This document shows, one piece after another, positions 1 to 6,279 of a DNA stretch of 15,521 nt (position 1 is the first letter of the stretch; each line of letters begins with the position of its first letter). Source of the DNA: JAEUPI01 sp036520715 (GTDB lineage Bacteria > Pseudomonadota > Gammaproteobacteria > Burkholderiales > Burkholderiaceae_C); NCBI GenBank assembly GCA_036520715.1, contig DATDJF010000192.1, positions 1 to 15,521 of the forward strand, in the 5' to 3' direction. The notes beneath the pieces are model-generated. The model was not told where the DNA came from and made no database searches. It was given only the letters and a program-made list of their open reading frames with translations. Made by a program: the position numbers and the translations under genes.

Positions 1-233
1 GCGCCGGCGATCGTGGTGGCGCCGGGGGTGGCTTCGACTCCGGTGCGCGCGACCGCGCCAGCGGCGTCTCCGACAACGCGGTGCGCGGCGCCGGCAATGC
101 CGGGCAGACACGCCAACAGGCCGATCGCGGCAGTTCAAGCCGCGCGTCGGCAGCGAGCCACGGCGGCGGCGCCAGGGCCGGCGGCGGCGGGCGTGGCGGC
201 GGTGGTGGGCGCGGCGGCGGTGGCCGTCGGTAA
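1..233 (+). CDS. C-terminal end of a probable DUF3300 protein (partial)
   Basis: The reading frame is open from base 3 to a TAA at 231-233, giving about 76 residues with no start in the window. The visible tail is low-complexity: an Arg/Ser/Gly/Ala stretch, then two arginine-punctuated poly-glycine runs ending in GGGGRR. Nothing catalytic is visible. The DUF3300 call rests on context: DUF3300 proteins are exported, end in disordered Gly/Arg/Ser-rich tails, and often lie directly upstream of DUF2950 genes, as here (21 bp from this stop to the next ATG). Any other secreted or RNA-binding protein with an RGG-like tail would look the same in this fragment. Frame choice is fairly safe because the codons follow the G/C third-position pattern and the stop sits just before the next gene's ribosome-binding site. 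Confidence 0.5.
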   Translation, partial: AGDRGGAGGGFDSGARDRASGVSDNAVRGAGNAGQTRQQADRGSSSRASAASHGGGARAGGGGRGGGGGRGGGGRR

Positions 234-254
234 CGAGTGGGAGACTGCTTTACC

Positions 255-1148
255 ATGACCAGTCCTTCGTTCGCGCTCTTGCTGCGTGCCCTGGCACTGG
301 CCTGCGCGCTGGTGTCGCCGCTGGCGATGGCGCAGAAGGCCTATCCGAGCGCCGAGGCCGCAGCGGACGCATTCACCGACGCGCTGCGCAAGGTCGACCC
401 CAAGGCGCTGGGCGTCGTGCTCGGTGCCAACTACAAGCAGTTCGTGCACACCGACGGCATCGAGCGCCAAGACATCGAGGCCTACCTCGCGGCGTGGGAC
501 AAGCAGCACAAGCTGAGCACCGAAGGCGACACTAAGGCGGTGATCGCGGTCGGTGAGCAGGGCTGGACGATGCCGATCCCGATCGTCAAGCGCAAGGCCG
601 GCTGGCAGTTCGACCCGGTGGCCGGGGTCGACGAGATGCGCACGCGACGCATCGGGCGCAACGAACTCGCGACCATGCAGGCCATCCTTGCGTACTTCGA
701 TGCCCAGCGTGAATACGCGATCGAAGACCACGACGGCAACGGCGTACGCGAGTACGCCAGGAAACTCGTCAGCACCAAGGGCAAGAAGGACGGCCTGTAC
801 TGGGAAAGCCCACTCGGCATGGACGAGAGCCCGCTGGGGCCGCTGCTGGCGCAACAAAAGCCCAAGGGCCCGGGCTACTACGGCTACCACTACAAGATCC
901 TCACCGGCCAGGGCAAGGATGCCCCCGGCGGCGCCTACGACTACATCATCGGCGGGCGCATGCGCAGCGGCTTCGCCGCCATCGCCTGGCCAGTGCGATA
1001 TGGCGACACCGGTGTCATGGCCTTCATGGTCAGCCATGCCGGCATCGTGGTCGAGAAAGACCTCGGGCCTAGCACCGACGCGGTCGCGCGTGCCATGACC
1101 CGCTTCAACCCCGACCCGAGCTGGACCAAGGCGCCGCTGCCCAACTAG
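255..1148 (+). CDS. DUF2950 family exported protein
   Basis: The product is 297 residues starting at ATG 255. A GTG 18 bp upstream is in frame, but the ATG is preferred because it follows a GGGAG about 11 nt away and directly begins a good signal peptide: hydrophobic core LLLRALALACALV, cleavage near AMA-QK at residues 24-26. The mature part has the DUF2950 pattern: an early YPSAEAAADAF segment, a central FDAQREYAIEDHDGNGVREYA block, a GLYWESPLG block, a PKGPGYYGYHYKIL segment, and a C-terminal AYDYIIGGRM...GFAAIAWP...FMV region. Length is usual for the family. The molecular function is unknown; it is expected in the periplasm. It follows the probable DUF3300 gene, a common pairing, and converges on the sensor kinase with only 10 bp between stop codons. 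Confidence 0.9.
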   Translation: MTSPSFALLLRALALACALVSPLAMAQKAYPSAEAAADAFTDALRKVDPKALGVVLGANYKQFVHTDGIERQDIEAYLAAWDKQHKLSTEGDTKAVIAVGEQGWTMPIPIVKRKAGWQFDPVAGVDEMRTRRIGRNELATMQAILAYFDAQREYAIEDHDGNGVREYARKLVSTKGKKDGLYWESPLGMDESPLGPLLAQQKPKGPGYYGYHYKILTGQGKDAPGGAYDYIIGGRMRSGFAAIAWPVRYGDTGVMAFMVSHAGIVVEKDLGPSTDAVARAMTRFNPDPSWTKAPLPN

Positions 1149-1158
1149 GGCCCGGCGG

Positions 1159-3249
1159 TCAGGGGGTGCGGCTCGGTTGCGCCGGCGCGGCAGCGTCGCG
1201 TACCGGCAAGCGCGTCGGCGGCAGTGTCAACCGGAAGCTCGCTCCGGCGTCGCGATGTTCGGCCACCAGCGTGCCGCCGTGTGCGCGCGCGATGCGTCGC
1301 GAGATCGGGAGCCCGAGGCCGAGGCCGCTGTCCTTGGTGGTGAAGAACGGCTCGAAGATGCGATCGAGCTGGTTGGGCGCGATGCCCGGACCGGTGTCGC
1401 CGACCACCAGCTGCACGCTGCCGTCGTAGACGTGGATGGTGGTGACCGACAGCGTGCGCTCGCGGCCCGTCGGCAGGCGCATCGCGTCGCAGGCGTTGGA
1501 CACCAGGTTGAGCACCACCTGCTGGAGCTGCACGCGGTCGCCGTTGACCTGAGGCAGGTCGGACGACAGGCCGACCCGCACCTCGATGTCGCGGGCGACG
1601 AACTCGCCGTGCAGCAGATCGAGCACCTGCCTGACCACCTGATTGAGGTCGACGCGCACGAACTCCTCGTCGCCCCGCTTCATGAGCTGGCGCAAGTGGT
1701 GGATCAGTTCGCCGGCACGTTTGTCGGCCTCGACGATCTCCTGCAGGATCGTGCGGATCTCGGCCACGTCGAGCGGCTCGCGCGCCAGGAATCGCAACGC
1801 CGCCTGCGCGTTGCTCAAGATCGCCGTCAGCGGCTGGTTCAGCTCGTGGGCCAGCGTGGTGGAGAACTCGGTCAGCGATGCCACCCGGGTCAGGTGCGTG
1901 AGCTGCAGCCGCTGCTCGCGCTCGCGCGCCTCGGTGCGGCGCTGCTCGCTGACGTCGCGCACGATGCTGATGTCGCACGGCTCGCCGTTCAGCTCCACCG
2001 CCTTCTGGCGCACCAGCGCCTTGCGCGCGATGCCGCGCCGGTCGCGCAACGACACCTCGACGTCACGCGTGAAGTCACCGACGTCGCGCGTCAGCGACGC
2101 GACGTTGACGCGATCGGTCTCGCCGAGGTGGGCTGCCAGCGACGCGCCGCTGCCGGCGGCGAGCTCGTCGCGCCGGTAGCCCATCAACTCGAGCCAGTGG
2201 TCGTTGGCCTCGATCACGCGGCCGTCGCTGCGGCGGCTGATCGCCATCGCGTCGGGGCTCGATCTGAAGGCGGTGGAAAACAGCCGCTGCGACGCACGCT
2301 GGCGCTCCTGTGCGGCGCGCCGCTCCTCGGTCAGCGCGGCCAGCAGCAGCAGCGGCACGACGATGGTGATCAGGAACAGCTGGATCGGCAGCGCCTCGTC
2401 CGGCGTGGCCTGAGCCATGAACGGGCCGCGGCCGTGGCTGGCGCCCCAGATCACCAGGAAGGCCACGACCATGAATGACGCGCTGGTCAACGGCGGCCCG
2501 AAGCGCAGCGCCGCCCAGATCAGCAGCGGCACCGGCAGGTACAGCAGGCTCGGCGAGTCCGTGCCGGAGAGTCCGCTGTCGAAGGCGAGCACGCTCACGG
2601 CCAGCAGCGTGGAAAGCAGGACACCCCCCTCCACAGCGCGCGCGCGGGTGATGCCGCGCAGCAGCGGCGGCTCGAGCGTGGCCCAGGTCAGCGCCACCGG
2701 CACGAAGACCAGCGCAGCCAGCATGTTCGACGGCAGCCGCGCCCTCCACAGGCTCCAGTAGTCGCTGCTGCCGAAGCCGACCATGCGCACGAATGCCGCA
2801 TCGAGAAACGACGACAGCGCCGGCGCCAGCGCCGCCGCGCCGCAGAACGTCATCACGGCGCGCACCGTGTTCAGGCCCGGCTTCGGGCCGGCCAGCCAAT
2901 GCATGAACGAGGCACCGATCAGTGCCTCGCAGACGTTGCTGACGAACCAGCACAGCACCATCGCCGTCGGCACATGTTCCTGCAGTTCGGCCAGCAGGTG
3001 CGCCGGAAACGCTGCCGCGACGAACATCCACCACCAGCGGCGGGGCGCCAGCAGCAACGCGGCGAACAGCAGCGCGTTGGCCGGCCACAACACCGCAAGG
3101 GGAAACGGCGGCGCCGTCAGCGCCAGCCCGACACGCGCCCCGATGTAGTAGGCCGTCATGACGGCCAGCAGCACGATCAGCGGCGGCCGGTCGAGCGTGG
3201 CGGCCCGGCCAGCCACGCTGGAGTTCAGTACTTCGACGACACGACCCAT
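1159..3249 (-). CDS. MASE1-PAS sensor histidine kinase
   Basis: This is a membrane sensor kinase of 696 residues with the start placed at ATG 3249. The frame stays open to a TTG at 3330, but the added Arg-rich segment does not resemble a MASE1 N-terminus. Residues about 20-310 form a multi-pass MASE1 sensor with the typical LWPANALLFAALLL segment. A PAS domain covers about 320-440. HisKA carries the phosphoacceptor His468 in LAHELNQPL. HATPase_c motifs follow: N box NLVSNACDA (about 575-585), G1 DTGPGIA (about 617), F box FEPFFTTK (about 633) and G2 GLGLGLPIS (about 645). The kinase core resembles FixL-type kinases, but the MASE1 input is membrane-embedded and I see no haem-PAS His motif, so the signal is unknown. 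The divergent FixJ-type regulator at 3507 is the obvious partner. Three regions are clear; the start is the least certain part. Confidence 0.93.
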   Translation of the reverse strand: MGRVVEVLNSSVAGRAATLDRPPLIVLLAVMTAYYIGARVGLALTAPPFPLAVLWPANALLFAALLLAPRRWWWMFVAAAFPAHLLAELQEHVPTAMVLCWFVSNVCEALIGASFMHWLAGPKPGLNTVRAVMTFCGAAALAPALSSFLDAAFVRMVGFGSSDYWSLWRARLPSNMLAALVFVPVALTWATLEPPLLRGITRARAVEGGVLLSTLLAVSVLAFDSGLSGTDSPSLLYLPVPLLIWAALRFGPPLTSASFMVVAFLVIWGASHGRGPFMAQATPDEALPIQLFLITIVVPLLLLAALTEERRAAQERQRASQRLFSTAFRSSPDAMAISRRSDGRVIEANDHWLELMGYRRDELAAGSGASLAAHLGETDRVNVASLTRDVGDFTRDVEVSLRDRRGIARKALVRQKAVELNGEPCDISIVRDVSEQRRTEAREREQRLQLTHLTRVASLTEFSTTLAHELNQPLTAILSNAQAALRFLAREPLDVAEIRTILQEIVEADKRAGELIHHLRQLMKRGDEEFVRVDLNQVVRQVLDLLHGEFVARDIEVRVGLSSDLPQVNGDRVQLQQVVLNLVSNACDAMRLPTGRERTLSVTTIHVYDGSVQLVVGDTGPGIAPNQLDRIFEPFFTTKDSGLGLGLPISRRIARAHGGTLVAEHRDAGASFRLTLPPTRLPVRDAAAPAQPSRTP

Positions 3250-3280
3250 CGGATGCGGGCGCCCACCCGCCATTCGCGGC

Positions 3281-3286
3281 GGTATA
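3281..3286 (-). promoter_or_regulatory. Possible -10 element for the sensor kinase
   Basis: On the minus strand TATACC lies about 32 bp before the ATG at 3249, giving a short leader if used. No convincing -35 hexamer is visible 16-18 bp upstream. It supports the 3249 start over the TTG at 3330, which would lie upstream of it. The call is by eye only. Confidence 0.2.
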
Positions 3287-3419
3287 CGACGACAGCGCAG
3301 CGTAGCGGCCACGCGGCGCGCAACCGACAAGTCATGTTAGGGAGCGGGGTTTTCCGCATTGCCACGCGGGCGTGGATCTCCCCTGGATTTGCGGCATCGG
3401 CGTGACACCCGCGCTGGCC

Positions 3420-3433
3420 GTGTGGGCGCACAC
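3420..3433. promoter_or_regulatory. Short inverted repeat near the -35 region of the FixJ-type regulator
   Basis: GTGTG-GGCG-CACAC is a perfect 5-bp inverted repeat with a 4-bp spacer. It ends about 20 bp upstream of the TATACT proposed as the -10 for the response-regulator gene, where a -35 element or operator would sit. The true -35 there is poor, consistent with an activator-dependent promoter. The 3250-3506 gap holds this, the two candidate -10 elements and nothing else I can identify. A repeat this short can arise by chance in GC-rich DNA. Confidence 0.25.
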
Positions 3434-3453
3434 ACCCGGCGCGACGCGCTGCC

Positions 3454-3459
3454 TATACT
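3454..3459 (+). promoter_or_regulatory. Likely -10 element for the FixJ-type regulator
   Basis: TATACT matches the sigma-70 -10 consensus at five of six positions and stands out in a GC-rich gap. It lies 47 bp before the GTG at 3507, giving a leader of about 40 nt. The -35 position (about 3431-3436, CACACC) is weak. Confidence 0.4.
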
Positions 3460-3506
3460 GCACGCCCCGCAGCCGATGCCTGAAGCGCCCGCGACCGGAG
3501 CCCCGC

Positions 3507-4181
3507 GTGAACCCAGCGAACCCGATGCCCCAGGAGTGCGGCGAGGCAGAGGCGATCCCGCCGGCCGAAGTGTTCATCGTCGATGACGATCCGGCGGTCT
3601 GCACGGCGCTGCGCCGGTTGCTGGGCCTGCAGGGATACCGGGTGTCGACCTTCCACAGCGCCGAGGCGTTCCTGGCGCGTCACGATCCGCACGCCTACGG
3701 CTGCATCGTGCTCGACGTGGCGCTGCCGGGCCTCAACGGGCTGGCGCTGCAGCAGGTGCTCGAGCAGCGCGGCAACCAGATGCCGATCCTCTTTCTCACC
3801 GGCGCCGCCGATGTGCCGATGTGCGCCCAGGCGATGAAGCGCGGCGCCATCGACTTCCTCACCAAGCCGGTGGACGACGAGGTGCTGTTCGCCGCGGTGG
3901 CTGGTGCCCTGCAGCGCGAGGCCGAGCTGAGCCACGAGCGCGCACAGCGCGACGCCGCCGCGTCGCGGCTGGCCACGCTGACGGCGCGCGAGCGCGAAGT
4001 GCTGGCCCACGTGATCGCCGGGCGCCTGAACAAGCAGATCGCGGCCGACCTCGGCACCGCCGAGAAGACCGTCAAGGTCCACCGCGCCCGCGGCATGGAG
4101 AAGATGCACGTGCGCTCGGTGGCCGAGTTGGTGCGGATGGTGGAGCGCTCGCATCTCGAAGTGCCGCGCGGCAGCGGCTGA
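3507..4181 (+). CDS. FixJ/TodT-type response regulator (receiver + LuxR HTH)
   Basis: The protein has 224 residues. The start is GTG 3507, chosen because GGAG at 3497-3500 sits 6 nt upstream; ATG 3525 is the alternative. Residues 21-135 are a CheY-like receiver with acidic pair Asp26/Asp27, phosphoacceptor Asp70 in IVLDVALPG, Thr98 and Lys120 in LTKPVDD. A helical linker follows. The C-terminus (about 155-215) is a NarL/LuxR helix-turn-helix with the FixJ-subfamily signature LTAREREVLAHVIAGRLNKQ followed by IAADLGTAEKTVKVHR. The role should be DNA-binding transcription control after phosphorylation. The divergent MASE1 kinase is the probable donor. All key residues are present. The N-terminal extension of about 20 residues is slightly long for the family. 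A near-perfect palindrome lies 46 bp after its stop and may be one of its targets. Confidence 0.93.
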   Translation: MNPANPMPQECGEAEAIPPAEVFIVDDDPAVCTALRRLLGLQGYRVSTFHSAEAFLARHDPHAYGCIVLDVALPGLNGLALQQVLEQRGNQMPILFLTGAADVPMCAQAMKRGAIDFLTKPVDDEVLFAAVAGALQREAELSHERAQRDAAASRLATLTAREREVLAHVIAGRLNKQIAADLGTAEKTVKVHRARGMEKMHVRSVAELVRMVERSHLEVPRGSG

Positions 4182-4226
4182 AGGCCCGCACCGCCGCTGC
4201 GGCACCCTGTGTGGCGGCGCGATATT

Positions 4227-4254
4227 GGACCTTGGTCCCATGGGACCAAAGTCC
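4227..4254. promoter_or_regulatory. 28-bp near-perfect palindrome, candidate response-regulator operator
   Basis: The core TTGGTCCCATGGGACCAA (4232-4249) is a perfect 18-bp palindrome. Beyond one mismatched pair (4231/4250), four more pairs match (GGAC at 4227-4230 with GTCC at 4251-4254), so 13 of 14 pairs match. Its centre is about 56 bp upstream of the ATG at 4297. It has no T-tract, so an operator is more likely than a terminator. The CCATGG centre recalls the palindromic boxes reported for FixJ-family regulators such as StyR/TodT, although the flanking arms differ. Confidence 0.6.
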
Positions 4255-4273
4255 CACTGGTGGTCGGGCCTGC

Positions 4274-4279
4274 GGAGGA
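4274..4279 (+). promoter_or_regulatory. Strong Shine-Dalgarno offset from the receiver start
   Basis: GGAGGA is a near-ideal ribosome-binding site. Spacing to the receiver's ATG 4297 is 17 nt, too long for optimal initiation, while an ATG at 4287 in another frame is 7 nt away. That frame gives 88 codons ending at 4553, with no recognisable protein. Confidence 0.45.
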
Positions 4280-4296
4280 CTACTTTATGCGTCCTG

Positions 4297-4689
4297 ATGT
4301 CCACCAGCACCACCTTGGTTGCCATCGTCGACGACGAGGAATCGGTGCGCAAGGCGTTGTGTCGGCTGGTGCGCTCGGCCGGGTTCTGCGTCGAGGCCCA
4401 CGCCTCGGGTGCCGACTTCCTGCGTTCGGTGGAACAGCGGCTGCCGCATTGCGCGGTGCTCGACCTGCGCATGCCGCACGTCGGCGGCCTCGATGTGCTG
4501 CGCGCGCTGCGGCAGGCCGCGACTCAGGTGCCGGTGGTCGTGATCACCGGTGACGATGCGCCGGAGATCCGCGCGCTGGCGTTCGAGCACGGCGCTCGCG
4601 CCTACCTGCGCAAACCGGTGGACGACGCGATGCTGCTCGATGCCATCCACACCGCGATCGGCGCCAGCTCGTCGACGGCGCCACCGTGA
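4297..4689 (+). CDS. Single-domain receiver (stand-alone response regulator)
   Basis: The product is 130 residues and consists of one CheY-like receiver with no output domain. Asp12/Asp13 form the acidic pair, Asp56 in AVLDLRMPH is the phosphoacceptor, Thr84 lies in VVITGDD, and Lys106 in LRKPVDD is the conserved lysine, so it should be phosphorylatable. It resembles the receiver half of FixJ proteins. In such positions these proteins act as phosphate sinks, phosphorelay intermediates or allosteric regulators of the kinase; which applies here is inference. ATG 4297 is the only good in-frame start. The strong GGAGGA at 4274-4279 is 17 nt away and instead fits an out-of-frame ATG at 4287. The last bases overlap the next gene's GTG, implying translational coupling. 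It shares a cluster with the MASE1 kinase and FixJ-type regulator. Confidence 0.9.
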   Translation: MSTSTTLVAIVDDEESVRKALCRLVRSAGFCVEAHASGADFLRSVEQRLPHCAVLDLRMPHVGGLDVLRALRQAATQVPVVVITGDDAPEIRALAFEHGARAYLRKPVDDAMLLDAIHTAIGASSSTAPP

Positions 4690-5105
4690 CGGCCCGGCAT
4701 GCGACACGCCGTTCCTGGTCGGTCATCGTGCTGGCCGCGGCGCTCGGCCTGGCCGGCGCCGCGCATGCGCAGCAGCCCCGTGCTGCGGCGGCCCCGGCTT
4801 CACCCGAGGCGCAGCAGCGCCTGGCGCAAGCCAGGCAGCGCCTGCAGCTCACGCCCGAGCAGGAGTCGAAGTTGCGCGCGCTGCTGCAGGACGAGGCGCA
4901 CAAGCTGCGCGCCATCCGCGACAAGTACGCCAACGACAACTCGCTGCAGGCGCGCGGCGCACGCAGCCGCGAGTTGAGCGCCCTGCAGGAAGACTTCCAC
5001 ACCAAGCTGCAGGGTGTGCTGTCGCCGGCGCAGGTCGACGAGTGGGACAAGATGGCTGCCGAGCGGCGGGCCCAGGCGCGCGAGCGGCAGCGCCAGCCGC
5101 CTTGA
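4686..5105 (+). CDS. Small periplasmic LTxxQ-motif (Spy/CpxP-like) protein
   Basis: The product is 139 residues. The GTG start forms a GTGA overlap with the receiver gene's TGA stop. A signal peptide with core SVIVLAAALGLAGAAHA is predicted to be cleaved before QQPRA (residue 29). The mature protein is Gln/Arg/Ala-rich and helical. It carries two LTxxQ-type motifs, LTPEQ at 55-59 and LSPAQ at 112-116, the spacing seen in Spy/CpxP-like helical periplasmic proteins. Known family members act as chaperones or stress-system inhibitors; a similar role is inferred. Coupling to a receiver gene recalls cpxP next to cpxRA, though the families of kinase and regulator here differ. No Shine-Dalgarno is visible before the GTG, consistent with translation by re-initiation. 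Confidence 0.8.
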   Translation: MTARHATRRSWSVIVLAAALGLAGAAHAQQPRAAAAPASPEAQQRLAQARQRLQLTPEQESKLRALLQDEAHKLRAIRDKYANDNSLQARGARSRELSALQEDFHTKLQGVLSPAQVDEWDKMAAERRAQARERQRQPP

Positions 5106-5131
5106 CGCCCGCGGCGTGGCGGCCGTGTGGT

Positions 5132-5150
5132 ACCTTGGTCCAATGCGGCC
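5132..5150 (+). promoter_or_regulatory. Second copy of the ACCTTGGTCC motif upstream of the yqjD-like gene
   Basis: ACCTTGGTCC at 5132-5141 matches ten consecutive bases of the left arm of the palindrome at 4229-4238. Similarity continues imperfectly: ATG, then G and CC at matching positions, so the right half-site is degenerate. The equivalent centre is about 60 bp upstream of ATG 5204, against about 56 bp for the first copy. The 98-bp gap 5106-5203 contains this and the next gene's ribosome-binding site. Confidence 0.45.
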
Positions 5151-5203
5151 GTGCGCAAAGCCGGCCCACCATGGCGACGCCAGCCGATCGAAGGGAGTGC
5201 AGC

Positions 5204-5512
5204 ATGAGCGACATCAAGACCCAACGTGACCAGTTGTCCGCTGATTTCCAGCGCGTGATGGAAGACATCGATGCGCTGCTCAGCGCCGGCGGCACCAAGG
5301 TCGAAGGCGAGGTCAAGGCGATCCGCGAGCGCCTGCGCGGGCGGCTCGACGACACGCGTCAGCGCCTGGGCGACCTGCAGGACGAAGGCATCGAGCGCGC
5401 GCGCCGCGCCGCCCACCGCACCGACGAGTACGTGCACGAGCATCCGTGGCACGCGGTGGGTGCCGGTGCGGCGCTGGGCCTGCTGGTGGGCGTGCTGATC
5501 GCGCGGCGCTGA
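5204..5512 (+). CDS. DUF883 family membrane-anchored protein (YqjD/ElaB-like)
   Basis: The product is 102 residues from ATG 5204, with AAGGGAG at 5191-5197 6 nt upstream. Residues 1-75 form a charged amphipathic helix region (KVEGEVKAIRERLRGRLDDT and onward). The C-terminus has the classic family ending: DEYVHEHPWHAVGAGAALG, then a glycine-rich transmembrane helix (about 82-100) and a terminal RR. In E. coli, YqjD and ElaB are tail-anchored inner-membrane proteins that associate with ribosomes and are induced in stationary phase. Domain order and length match. It leads a three-gene set with YqjE- and YqjK-like genes, as in E. coli. Confidence 0.9.
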   Translation: MSDIKTQRDQLSADFQRVMEDIDALLSAGGTKVEGEVKAIRERLRGRLDDTRQRLGDLQDEGIERARRAAHRTDEYVHEHPWHAVGAGAALGLLVGVLIARR

Positions 5513-5517
5513 CGGCA

Positions 5518-5913
5518 TTGGCCACCGACAGCGCCGGCAGCTTCGACACGCTGCGCCGCCTCGGCGCGGCCGTGGTCGCGCTCGGCCGCATCAAGCTCGA
5601 GCTGGTGGCGCTCGAATGGCAGGACGAGAAGGCCCGCATCACGCAGTTGCTGCTGCTGGCCACGCTCGGCTCATTGCTGGCCGGCTTCGCGTTGATCGCG
5701 CTGGCGATCACGATCACGGTGGCGCTGTGGGACACCCCGCATCGCCTGCTGGCGCTGATCGTCACCACCGTCGTGCTCGGCGGCGGCGCGTTGGCATCGG
5801 CCTGGCGCATGGTGGCGCTGCTGCGCGGCCCGTCGCCGCTGGCCGGCAGCGTCGGCGAGCTGAAGCGCGACGAAGCTGCGCTGCGCGGCGGCGGTGAGCG
5901 CGATGGCGGGTAG
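5518..5913 (+). CDS. YqjE/holin-superfamily III membrane protein
   Basis: The product is 131 residues if started at TTG 5518, 5 nt after the yqjD-like stop. No ATG is available near the N-terminus; the only other candidate is GTG 5446 inside the previous gene, which adds Arg/Gly-rich sequence unlike the family. The N-terminal part (TDSAGSFDTLRRLGAAVVAL then KLELVALEWQDEKARI) is typical of YqjE. Two hydrophobic hairpin segments follow, about residues 42-75 and 80-105. The family is annotated as phage-holin-like but is found in chromosomal yqjDEK operons and is not lytic as far as known. The function is undetermined. No clear ribosome-binding site is seen, so translation is probably coupled to the upstream gene. 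Confidence 0.82.
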   Translation: MATDSAGSFDTLRRLGAAVVALGRIKLELVALEWQDEKARITQLLLLATLGSLLAGFALIALAITITVALWDTPHRLLALIVTTVVLGGGALASAWRMVALLRGPSPLAGSVGELKRDEAALRGGGERDGG

Positions 5914-6241
5914 GCTCTCCGCGCTGCGGGCGATGACCCCTGCGCAGCGTGCGCAGCGCCGGCACGACCTGCTGCTCGCAGCGCACTTGCTGCGCCGGCA
6001 GGTGGATGCCGACCTCGTGCACCTGCAGCCAAGCGCCGACCGTGTGCTGGTCTGGCTCGACGCTGCGTTGTGGTTGCGCCGGCAGTGGGCGCGCTCGCGC
6101 GCGTCGCGACTGGGCACCGCGCTGGCCGCCGCCGCTGCCATCGCTGGCGTCGGCGGCCTCGGCGCCGCCGTGCTGCGCCACGGGCACTGGCTGCAGTCTG
6201 CACTCGTCGCCTGGCGCGCCTGGCAGCAGCGACGCGCTTGA
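5903..6241 (+). CDS. YqjK-like small protein
   Basis: The product is 112 residues from ATG 5903, which follows GGTGAG by 5 nt and overlaps the YqjE-like stop by 11 bp; GTG 5894 is an alternative. The N-terminal half is Arg/Leu-rich and helical (AQRAQRRHDLLLAAHLLRRQ). A weak hydrophobic Ala/Gly segment lies at about 73-93 (GTALAAAAAIAGVGGLGAAV). The YqjK assignment rests mainly on position after YqjD- and YqjE-like genes, size and composition, since this family is poorly conserved. Its function is unknown. It converges with the efflux operon, with 38 bp between stops and no clear intrinsic terminator. Confidence 0.65.
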   Translation: MAGRLSALRAMTPAQRAQRRHDLLLAAHLLRRQVDADLVHLQPSADRVLVWLDAALWLRRQWARSRASRLGTALAAAAAIAGVGGLGAAVLRHGHWLQSALVAWRAWQQRRA

Positions 6242-6279
6242 GTGCGGTCGCTCGCGCGTTGCGTCGTCGAGCCGCCGCG

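Noticed and set aside
1177..2478. Long open frame on the plus strand opposite the sensor kinase (433 codons)
   Set aside because: It is the complement of the clear MASE1-PAS-HisKA kinase. The product is Arg/His/Gln/Val-rich with no recognisable domain, as expected from antisense of a GC-rich gene.
1159..3249. Oxygen-sensing FixL-type haem kinase
   Set aside because: The kinase core and FixJ-like partner suggested it, but the input is a multi-pass MASE1 domain and the PAS domain shows no haem-ligand pattern that I can identify.
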